A stretch of 64,000 nt of DNA from Ampullaceana balthica. Its lineage: Eukaryota; Mollusca; Gastropoda; Lymnaeidae. The stretch's first letter is position 1. Every line of letters starts with the position of its first letter. The translations under genes and the position numbers were made by a program. A model generated the notes under the pieces. The model ran no database searches. It saw only the letters and a list, made by a program, of their open reading frames with translations, and was not told the DNA's origin. Below, one piece after another: positions 23,301 through 35,300 of the stretch. The stretch spans positions 986,217-1,050,216 of the forward strand of contig CALYLW010000135.1 in NCBI GenBank assembly GCA_944989445.1, given 5' to 3'.

Positions 23301-26300
23301 ATTGTTCTATAGATTATACATTCATCAGCAAACAACCTAACTTTTGTTCCTGTTGAGATGTTGTTGGGTAAATCATTTATATATATTAAAAAGAGTAAGG
23401 GACCTAGCACAGTTCCTTGTGGAACTCCTGAATTAACCTTTATTGGTGCAGATTTAGATCCATTAATTATTACAGTTTGCTCCCTGCCCAAAAGGAAGTC
23501 TTGGATCCAGTGATGTAAGGAACCTGAGATTCCAAAGTAGTTAAGTTTTTTAAGTAAACTAAGGTGGTGTTTGATATTTGTCATCATATTTCGATACAAT
23601 TTGAATAAAATGGTATGTTACCATATGGGTACAGTGCGTCTATATGGTAAATTTAGGCTGTCGGGAAATAGCAACACACTATAGCTAAAATGTTTATAAG
23701 CGATATAAATAATGTTTTATTTATTAAATATGTATAAATATGTAATATTAATGTTAGCCTTTTATACTTGAATACAATTAGCACTTTTTATGATCATTAG
23801 TTAATTTAAAATTAATATTTTATAAATAGAATTAGAAGTAATCAGTGATATACAATATATAGGATCATTTTTTTTTGTTTATTTATTATACATCTCTAGA
23901 ATTAAAATACCAAATTCATGGACCCATCATGTTTTTATGGAAAAAATAAAGATGTGCATGTGCGAGATATTCCTGAAGACTCAGATGACAGCGAGCTATC
24001 TTCGGAACATGACAATGGCCTTGATGAAACATTTTATCCAGAATCAGAACACCACAGTGATTCAGGTAAATTTACATATTTTAAATTCAACTTGGTCTCT
24101 TTTATTTTTAGAAGAATTAAAGATTATTCAATACAATAGTTAAGCAAACACTACAAAATAATATTTCAATTTGCCCTTTTCAGACTCAACATCAGACTTT
24201 GAGAATAAAACACCTGGTACTTCTTTAGCAGTTTTCCCAGGACATATTGCAGTCGCAAAAGAGCCTCGACACCCTATAGAATACTTCAGGGAAATTTTTG
24301 ATAAAGAAATAATGGATAATTTTGTCACCCAGTCAAATCTCTACAGCGCACAGACAAATATCAACCAACAATTGAATTTAAATACCAATGAACTTGAACA
24401 GTTTTTTGGTGTTTTATTTCTAATGAGCATTGTTCAAATGCCAAACGCTAGGTGTTACTGAGGTACTGAAACCAGATATGACAAAGTGGCAAATATAATG
24501 AGTGAAAAACGTTTTCACGAAATTAAAAGACAGCTACACTGTAACAACGTAGAAAGAGGAACAGGTTGCATGGATAAGCTTTACAAAGTGCGGCCACTCA
24601 TATCATGTTTTAACAAACCTTGTGCCCAACGAGAAATTAAGTATAGATGAACAAATGGTGCCTTTCAAAGGTGTATCTTCTTTGAAACAATATAACCCCA
24701 AAAAACTCAAAAAATGGGGTTACAAAATTTGTGTGTGCTGTTCAACAAGTGGAGTAATTCATAATTTTGAATTTTACACTGGGAAAATTTTTCCATTAGG
24801 ACAACCAGATATTGGAGCGTCTGGAAACATTGTGCTCCGTCTTCTTTCTAAGATTCCTCGAAATGTATGGCACAAAGTCTATTTTGATAATTGGTTTAAT
24901 TCCACAGAACTGCAGATAGTATTGTGGAAACAAGGAATTGCAGCTATTGGCACAGTAAGGTCCAATAGGCTTAAAAATTGCCAACTGCCATCCGATAAGG
25001 AATTGGCAAAAAATGGAAGGGGGTCCGCAACTGTTATAACCTGCCACCATGATGGAGTGGATCTCTATGCTGTCAAATGGGTTGACAACAGAGCGGTAAC
25101 AACCCTCAGTACTTTTGCGGCAATTGAGCCTTTAAAACAAGTCAAAAGGTGGGACAAAAAGACAAAAAGTGAAATAGAAGTTCCTTGTCCATCAGTCATA
25201 ACCATGTACAATAAGTTCATGGGTGGCGTGGATCTTCTTGATTCACTTTTGGCCTTATACAGAACACCAGCTAGGTCAAAGAAATGGTATCAGAATAATA
25301 TTTCATTTTTTAGACATGGCAGTTGTACAGGCATGGCTTATTTATAGAGCCGATTGTGTTAATGCCGCTTGGGACAGAAAAAAAATGACCACTTTACTAG
25401 ATTTTAAGATGCAGATTGCACTCTGCATCGCAAAAGAAGGCAAAGCTGAGTTTACAAATTTTGGCCGTCTCTCATTAGAAATAGAAACTCAAATTGCAGC
25501 CAAAAAAATGAGAGGTCCAACTGCAGCTGTGCCACCCTTGGCAATAAGAGCTGACAATATTGGGCATTTTCCTGATGCTACTGACATCAGAGGAAGATGC
25601 AAGAGGCCAAGTTGCAAGGGAGTGTCTAGAATTAAGTGTGTCAAATGTAATGTTCACCTTTGCTTGACACAAAATTCAAACTGTTTCAAGCAGTTTCACC
25701 AGCCTTAAACCTGCTTGTTATGTTTGTAAATGTATTCGGTAAATGACTTGATGTTGCCTTTTTTATTATTTTTTGTCGTAAAAAACGATTATTATAATTA
25801 TCAGTTTTCAGTGTAAAATTAGGACATTTGATATATAAACAACTGATTGTAATTAAAATAATGTAATAATAAGTATTTGTGTAAACTATGAAATCATCAC
25901 CTTTTAAAATGTTATTTTTGTTATGTTCTTTTATTCCCCTATCAATTATTTAAAACAACCTTTTAGACGCACTGTTACCAAGGTAACATACCAATAAAAT
26001 CAATATATTTTTAAAAAGTGTTTATTTTTCTTTCATTTTATGTTTATATATGTCTAATACATTTATAAAATGCAGTCAAATATTTTTTTCCCATGAAAAC
26101 CTAACAATGCGTAATAGAGGGTTAATAATCCTGTTCTATTTTACCTTAATAATCCTGTTTCAGATCCCTTCAAGCCAACAGAGCTACCAAGGTTTACAAT
26201 CAGTCGCATGACTTCAAGTCGAATGAGTTGTCTCCCTTCCTCACTATCTTCACTCAGTTTTTTTGTGGCTGTTTAATGCAATATTTACATTTTGTGCTTA

Positions 26301-29300
26301 ACAATAGTTCAAAGCAAAATCAACTTTGAAACAAATAATTTTAAATTAAAATTATGGTAATGAGTAAATTTTATTTTCCTAATGTTTTCTTATTAATGAA
26401 ATTTTAAACAACTGGACACTTGATGAGTTGTTGAGTTTCATGTTTCATCTCATCAATTAAAATAACTAACATTAATTACTAGACACACTCATCATTCACA
26501 ATGGACCATTTCTAGTATTTCTACCATAATATAGCAAATTTATTTTACAACCATCAACATCATTTCTCATGTGGTGAAAATCTTCTGTCATGCAACCCCT
26601 CTGGTGTCAAATAGGGGAATGGCATGTAACACTCTGGTGTCAAATAGGGGAATGGCATGTAACACTCTGGTGTCAAATAGGGGAATGGCATGTAACACTC
26701 TGGTGTCAAATAGGGGAATGGCATGTAACACTCTGGTGTCAAATAGGGGAATGGCATTTAACAGTCTGGTGTCAAATAGGGGAATGGCATGTAACACTCT
26801 GGTGTCAAATAGGGGAATGGCATGTAACACTCTGGTGTCAAATAAGGGAATGGCATGTAACACAGAAATAAAATTACTGCGGCTGTCAAAATTAAAACTC
26901 AAGTGATAGATAGAGAAGCCATACAAAGCAAAAAACAAATTAATTTAAAAAAAGACCCACTTACAGTAACAACAGTTCAAATTGGCAGACTGTGTTGGAA
27001 AACACAGCCATCGTAGAACTACCACAGTAATTTACAAAGAGAATTAAGGAGCTGACAACTCATCAGTTAAATGAGAACTGATGATTTAATGAAGGACATG
27101 GTGGTGATAGGAAGTAGATGGTGGAGCAGGGCCATACATGGTCTGTAATGATAGGAAGTAAATGGTGGAGCAGGGCCATAATGGTCTGTAATGATAGGAA
27201 GTAAATGGTGGAGCAGGGCCATACATGGTCTGTAATGATAGGAAGTAAATGGTGGAGCAGGGCCATACATGGTCTGTAATGATAGGAAGTAAATGGTGGA
27301 GCAGGGCCATGTATGGTCTGTAATGATAGGAAGTAAATGGTGGAGCAGGGCCATACATGGTCTGTAATGATAGGAAGTAAATGGTGGAGCAGGGCCATGT
27401 ATGGTCTGTAATGATAGGAACTAAATGGTGGAGCAGGGCCATGTATGGTCTGTAATGATAGGAAGTAAATGGTGGAGCAGGGCCATGTATGGTCTGTAAT
27501 GATAGGAAGTAAATGGTGGAGCAGGGCCATGTATGGTCTGTAATGATAGGAAGTAAATGGTGGAGCAGGGCCATGTATGGTCTGTAATGATAGGAAGTAA
27601 ATGGTGGAGCAGGGCCATGTATGGTCTGTAATGATAGGAAGTAAATGGTGAAGCAGGGCCATACATGGTCTGTAATGATAGGAAGTAAATGGTGGAGCAG
27701 GGCCATACATGGTCTGTAATGATAGGAAGTAAATGGTGGAGCAGGGCCATGTATGGTCTGTAATGATAGGAAGTAAATGGTGGAGCAGGGCCATACATGG
27801 TCTGTAATGATAGGAAGTAAATGGTGGAGCAGGGCCATGTATGGTCTGTAATGCCACTGATGACGACCCTCATCCCTTCTATCTGAATAATTTCATCAAT
27901 AATATAGCTGACTTTAATTTTCCCCCATTCTCATTACTCTACCAGGGAATGAATAATTCTACATTTTTGAATATATTAAAAACTTTCAGTTTTTTTCCCC
28001 CTGATAAGTTATGGTTTCATTATGTTTTTGTTGGATAATTTTATCCTAAATATCAACTGTTTTAAATGACCTTATCAGAAGTTTCCTGAGGCTTTGCTTC
28101 GACCTGAATGAAGTTCTCCCAATAATGTGGTCAAAGTAATACACATTTAAAGTACTACCTGTTTGATGGGTGCTGGAGCTGCTGGTCTGACTGCCTGGTG
28201 TTGCTGATGAGGAGTGGTCGTTAATGCTTCCTACCCTTGTCCTACCAACATCTGACAGAGTGTGAACCACTTCACCTTGATCTGCTCTGGTCAATTCAGT
28301 TTCCTGAGGCTTTGAAATGGTGGTGACTGTAATGAAAAATGAATGTGATGAAGTGGGCGTATTTGTTCTGCATACCATAACAAGACCTGGCAGAGTGGAC
28401 ACATGAATGACATACCATAACAAGACTTGGCAGAGTGGACACATGAATGACATACCATAACAAGACTTGGCAGAGTGGACACATGAATGACATACCATAA
28501 CAAGACTTGGCAGAGTAGACACATGAATGACATACCATAACAAGACTTGGCAGAGTGGACACATGAATGACATACCATAACAAGACTTGGCAGAGTGGAC
28601 ACATGAATGACATACCATAACAAGACTTGGCAGAGTAGACACATGAATGACATACCATAACAAGACCTGGCAGAGTGGACACATGAATGACATACCATAA
28701 CAAGACTTGGCAGAGTGGACACATGAATGACATACCATAACAAGACTTGGCAGAGTGGACACATGAATGACATACCATAACAAGACTTGGCAGAGTGGAC
28801 ACATGAATGACATACCATAACAAGACTTGGCAGAGTGGACACATGAATGACATACCATAACAAGACTTGGCAGAGTGGACACATGAATGACATACCATAA
28901 CAAGACTTGGCAGAGTGGACACATGAATGACATACCATAACAAGACCTGGCAGAGTGGACACATGAATGACATCAAGAGAATGTCTTACCTGATTTTACT
29001 GTTGATGCAACCACCTTCTTCCTGAATCGGTTGCAGAGCAAACAGATATCAGTTGTGTGTTCAAATGATAGCTCTTTTTTTAATGGGGGCACTGCAATAC
29101 TTATTCCTCTGACCTCTGCCATAAAAAAAAATCATCTTGTCAGGTTTCAGATAACTCAATAGAATAATAACTCCCTGAACTTAGACAATAGAGGAAATGT
29201 TACAGTTTAAAGGTTCTTATCATTAAGAATGGTAAAAGAGGAGATAGCTATTACATTTTTTGCAAATTTATTTTTTATCAATGTCCAGGTTCTATCTTGT

Positions 29301-32300
29301 CTCCCTTGAATAAACATGGAAATCCCAGTGAGAAACAACTGATTTTTTTAATTAAAGACCAAAACTGTTAGAGTGCCATTACTACTACCATCAAGTGATG
29401 AGTGCCATTACAACTACCATCAAGTGATGAGTGCCATTACTACTACCATCAAGTGATGAGTGCCATTACTAATGTAGTTCACTACCATCAAGTGATGAGT
29501 GCCATTACTAATGTAGTTCACTACCATCAAGTGATGAGTGCCATTACTACTACCATCAAGTGATGAGTGCCATTACTAATGTAGTTCACTACCATCAAGT
29601 GATGAGTGCCATTACTACTACCATCAAGTGATGAGTGCCATTACTAATGTAGTTCACTACCATCAAGTGATGAGTGCCATTACTACTACCATCAAGTGAT
29701 GAGTGCCATTACTACTACCATCAAGTGATGAGTGCCATTACTAATGTAGTTCTCTACCATCAAGTGATGAGTGCCATTACTAATGTAGTTCTCTACCATC
29801 AAGTGGTGAGTGCCATTACTAATGTAGTTCACTACCATCAAGTGATGAGTGCCATTACTACTACCATCAAGTGATGAGTGCCATTACTAATGTAGTTCAC
29901 TACCATCAAGTGATGAGTGCCATTACTAATGTAGTTCACTACCATCAAGTGATGAGTGCCATTACTAATGTAGTTCACTACCATCAAGTGATGAGTGCCA
30001 TTACTACTACCATCAAGTGATGAGTGCCATTACTAATGTAGTTCCCTACCATCAAGTGATGAGTGCCATTACTAATGTAGTTCTCTACCATCAAGTGATG
30101 AGTGCCATTACTAATGTAGTTCACTACCATCAAGTGATGAGTGCCATTACTAATGTAGTTCTCTACCATCAAGTGATGAGTGCCATTACTAATGTAGTTC
30201 ACTACCATCAAGTGATGAGTGCCATTACTAATGTAGTTCACTACCATCAAGTGATGAGTGCCATTACTAATGTAGTTCACTACCATCAAGTGATGAGTGC
30301 CATTACTACTACCATCAAGTGAAGAGTGCCATTACTAATGTAGTTCACTACCATCAAGTGATGAGTGCCATTACTAATGTAGTTCACTACCATCAAGTGA
30401 TGAGTGCCATTACTACTACCATAAAGTGATGAGTGCCATTACTAATGTAGTTCACTAACATCAAGTGATGAGTGCCATTACTACTACCATCAAGTGATGA
30501 GTGCCATTACTAATGAAGTTCACTACCATCAAGTGATGAGTGCCATTACTACTACCATCAAGTGATGAGTGCCATTACTAATGTAGTTTACTACCATCAA
30601 GTGATGAGTGCCATTACTAATGTAGTTCTCTACCATCAAGTGATGAGTGCCATTACTAATGTAGTTCACTAACATCAAGTGATGAGTGCCATTACTACTA
30701 CCATCAAGTGATGAGTGCCATTACTAATGAAGTTCACTACCATCAAGTGATGAGTGCCATTACTACTACCATTAAGTGATGAGTGCCATTACTAATGTAG
30801 TTCACTACCATCAAGTGATGAGATCCATTACTAATGTAGTTCACTACCATCAAGTGATGAGTGCCATTACTAATGTAGTTCACTACCATCAAGTGATGAG
30901 TGCCATTACTAATGTAGTTCACTACCATCAAGAGAGGAGTGCCATTACTAATGTATCTTATCTTATCTGTTTACAGACGCTCCTTCTATACAGAAGATTA
31001 TTGCGTCCTACGCTTATCTATGTTTTGTGTTTAGTCCTGCATTTTTATTAGAGATTTAAATGTTGATAAAGTGTTGGTTTTCCTGGATTCTTCAGGCAAC
31101 CCATTCCACGCCCGAATTCCGGACGGGAAGAAGGAAAACTTGTATGTGTTTGTTCTTGCATACGGAATAAGAAAGGTGTTTTTATCCTTATGTCTATCTG
31201 AGGGTTGTATTAAGTTATCTTTGTGTTGTATTTCTAAAAAGAATTAATTGCTTTATGTATGATTAATACTTTGCTCTTGGTTCTTCTATCCTCTAGTGTT
31301 TCAAGGTTTAATGATTTAACTAATGGTGTTATTCTTGTCAGTTTCGAATATTCTCCAGTAATGAATCTGGCAGCTCTTTTTTGAATTTGTTCTAGTTTAT
31401 CAATGTTTTCTTTGGTGGATGGGTCCCATACAGAAGATGCATATTCTAGTACAGGTCTCTAGTACAGTTCGCTACCATAAAGATTCACAATTATGCTTAA
31501 CTCTCAAAGGACGTAACCTTGACTTTTCTGTCACTGGTGGTCGACAGTTTAATTTTTTATATTTTCTTCACCTTTTTACATTCTAATGTTATTTTTAAAA
31601 TGTATCCCTAAATAATTGAATAAAATTAGGAAAACAATACAATTTCAGACATGAATTTTTAATTAAAATTTTTTAAAAATTTACTCCGACCCTCGTGTTT
31701 TTGGTTTACCGGAACGCTATTTTCGTTCGCCATTGTGAAATTCTTGTTAATTTTACTGAGACACGTCGGCCGCAATCTTTTACAATTATAGCAAACGATT
31801 CATCACTTAGCGAAGAAATCGCTTATATTCGTAGCTGCTAAGTTATTTCTATTCAATGGAATAAAAAACAAAGTATTAGTACGGAAAATTTATTTATTTT
31901 CATCGATGGACAAGTTGACTATCGAAGGTATGTATTTTTCCTTTGTTACAAAGTTCTCCACATAGCCAATTTTTTAACAAATAAAATTGATTTTACTAAA
32001 TCTATTGATATATTAAGTAGCTATGAGACATCTATAAATAAAGGAAATTCATTTTAGCACGTATATTTGTCTTTCTTTTTATTTTATATGAAGTATGTAT
32101 TTTATTATTATTTTTTCCCCAAGTCCATAATAAATTACATTTGACTTTGTTTACCCTGGTTACACTGTAAGGTGGCATCAGTATTTTACAATTTACTTCA
32201 CATTTTGCTTGATAATAAGCTTTTAATCATTCTAGATTTTCTTCAGAATTGAATAGTGTACTTTAATTAAATATGTTAAATTTTATAAGTAAATTTATGA

Positions 32301-35300
32301 TATAAAAAAAACAGGGTATTAGTAGGCCTGACAAGACGTAACACAACAGCGAACGTTTCGGCAAAGAGCCTTCCTCAACGGACAAATAGTACACAAATGA
32401 AAAGAAAAACACGGAATAATAATAGAAAAAACACTTAGCTGCGGTGAAATCCAGGACTCCAGAAATCCTGTAAGGACTCTATTCCCTTTTCACAACTTCT
32501 TCGCCTCCGTAGGTTGTGTCAATCTAATGAGGACTTTTTGGAAAAGGCGTTGGAAATGGTGGAGTTTTTTAGACAAAGGTCTTACCCTGAAGCTATACTT
32601 CAATCTGCACTTCAGGGGGTTAAAAACTTCACTCGTGCTGACGCCTTTGTATCACGCTCCAGTGATAGTAATGAAAGGAGCAAATTGGTACTCACATACC
32701 ATCCCCACAACGTCAGAGCCAAGGAAATATTTGTGAAAAACCGCACCATCCTCCTTGCGGACCCTGAGACAAACAACATTTTTTCCACCCCACCCCTCAT
32801 TGTATTCAGGAGGGACAAAAATCTGCGAGACCTATTGGTTCGTAGCCGTCTGCTTATTCCGTCCTCCCATCTGGGCACCAAGCCATGTGGTCGTAATCGC
32901 TGCAAGACATGTCCCTTTGTTATCCAGACGGACCAGATTGTCTTCCCTAAGGGGGTATTCAAGATTAGGAATGGCTATCTTTGTACCAGCCGCAATGTGG
33001 TCTACACCATTGTGTGTAAGCGCTGTCCTTTGAAGTACATTGGTGAGACGGGGAGGTTGCTCTCGTGCCGCCTAGCTGAACATGTACGTGCCATTAAACA
33101 AGACAAACAATGTCCTGTCTCCCGACACTTCAATGGACGTGACCACATGGGCGTCGATGACATGTCTGTCACCGCCTTGGTGTCCTGTACAAACACACCC
33201 GGCCGGGTCAGTCTGGAGAATAGACTAATCCACGAGTATGGGACTCTTACACCACACGGGATCAATGTTGTGTTCGCACTGACAAGCTGATTGTTTGGCC
33301 ACACCCACCCTATCCTTTCCTATATAAGCTCTTACTTTTCTCTTCTTTCTTTATCCCTACTGGACTGCATGGATTTCACCGCAGCTAAGTGTTTTTTCTA
33401 TTATTATTCCGTGTTTTTCTTTTCATGTGTGTACTATTTGTCCGTTGAGGAAGGCTCTTTGCCAAAACGTTCGCTGTTGTGTTACGTCTTGTCAGGCCTA
33501 CTAATACCCTGTTGTTTTTTTATATCATAAATTTACTTATTTAAAAGCCTGATTGCAGTCTCACCCCCATTACTTTAAATTTTATAACTGCTTTTTACAA
33601 ACCTATTTCTAATGTTTTTCCTAATATTTTTATTTCACAGTTACAGTTATGGCTCTGTAGATTGGGACCTTAGACCATCCCAAGCATGTTCCTGATTACA
33701 GGTCTAAACAACCACCCATTGTCTATGTCCCTGAGTCAACTTATGGTGTCCCTTTTGCTGAATCAACCATCAGAGATGATGGAAAGAAATATGGACTTCT
33801 CTTTCATGTTTCAAGTTGCTATTCGGAATTCGCAGACTTACTGCTGGAGATTCTTCGAAGCTATGCCGATATAATTGTTGCTACCATGCACCTCCCTAAG
33901 TCAACAATGTTCAGAAACTCATTTCATCTTATCATGGACATGCTAATGCTAATGAACATGGGACTAGTGCAATTAGATAATGGAATGAACTATTATTATT
34001 CAAAAGATTGTGTGCAAGACAGTTCAAATTTTAGACTTTGCTTTAAATTTTATATTTCTGAAATGTTCAAAAAGGAATATTGAGGTAAACAAAAAATCAT
34101 GGAAGTGATATATATGTTCCAATGGTTGTAGAAGAAAGTGAATGACACTATATCTTTCTAGACCCCACATTTCAACTGAGGAAAGAATGATAACGGTAAG
34201 AAAGAAGAAATATATAATTAGTAAAATATATTCGGCCGACCACTCGTAACCCTATAGTACTCAAAACCGAATAACATTTTACAAAATAAGAATTAAATAT
34301 ATTACTATTATTAACTTATTTTAAGAATATGAACAAACAAAGAAATGTTCACTAAAGTGTGGTTTTAAATTAAATTTGTTAGTATCATGTGCATAGAAAT
34401 TGTCTTATTTTATATCATAATTAATAGTTTTCAACATTTTTTATCAAATGAAAAATGATTTTTTTGGGATAATAATGGATTATAAGAATAATATTATGTT
34501 ATGTTCTGACAATAAAGGCTTAGTTATAGAATTATTCCATGTTAATATTTATAATTTTTGTAAAAAAGGAAAAAATGGCCATATTTTATGAATGTAAGGA
34601 TACTCATTTAAAAATAGTCTAAATTTTTCAAATATGAGCGAAATGCTTTGAATTTTTGATATTACATGTAGAAATGGATACTGTTGACGGCTATAATAAA
34701 GATTTTATGCTTGCTACAAATACTTATTTTTTTCCTTCATACAGTTTGTGACATGTTGTGATTTTCTGTACAAAATTTAAATGTAAAAAATTCATTAAAA
34801 TAATTACAGTTCAAGCTACATTACCACAATAGACTTAAAGTTGATATCAATAGATAGATAATTCAATTTTGAACACAAAAATGCATAACATGCCCTTATT
34901 TGAGGTTTTATTCATTAAAAAAATAATTAATTCCTGTAACTACCTAAATCAGGTGGAAAAAAGGGGCAAAACCCAAGAATATTTGAGAGTTAATCCCCAA
35001 TAACAAGGTGTGCACAAAGTCAAAAAAATTGTTTGCATAGTACAGTGCTTCTCAAAGTAGTGGTCCGCGGACCATCCGCCACCGGTCCGCAGAATTTATC
35101 AAGAAAGGACAGAAAAATATAATTGTAATCCTCCATTTGCAACCATTACCACTATCACTGTAGAATATATCAATTTTTCGGCAATAAGCACATAAAATGA
35201 AACCAATAAATAAAATTTCTCTACTACGTCAGTACAGTGAAAATAGTGCACCAGTCCCTGGTGCATTGGAAAAAAATTGCTGCCGATCTGCCATTCTAAA

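Larger units (their letters stand above)
31497..34993 (+). mobile_element. TTAA-flanked element (piggyBac-type ends) with a nested Penelope relic
   Basis: TTAA at 31497-31500 followed by CTCTCAAAGG, and ATTTGAGAG followed by TTAA at 34990-34993, give 8-bp terminal inverted repeats and the piggyBac target site. No DDE transposase motif is seen. Two possible gene pieces: an ATG with a GTATGT donor (31906-31927) and an open frame at 33661-34083. A Penelope-like copy (32285-33540) sits between them. Confidence 0.55.

Noticed and set aside
23604..26000. 8-bp AATAAAAT direct repeats as the target duplication of the piggyBac copy
   Set aside because: They lie inside the subterminal inverted repeats and piggyBac uses TTAA, which is found at 26122-26125 with a proper terminus.
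27063..28976. Several 150-295-codon minus frames
   Set aside because: They read the 44-bp and 40-bp arrays in different registers. Only the exon 33 part is coding.
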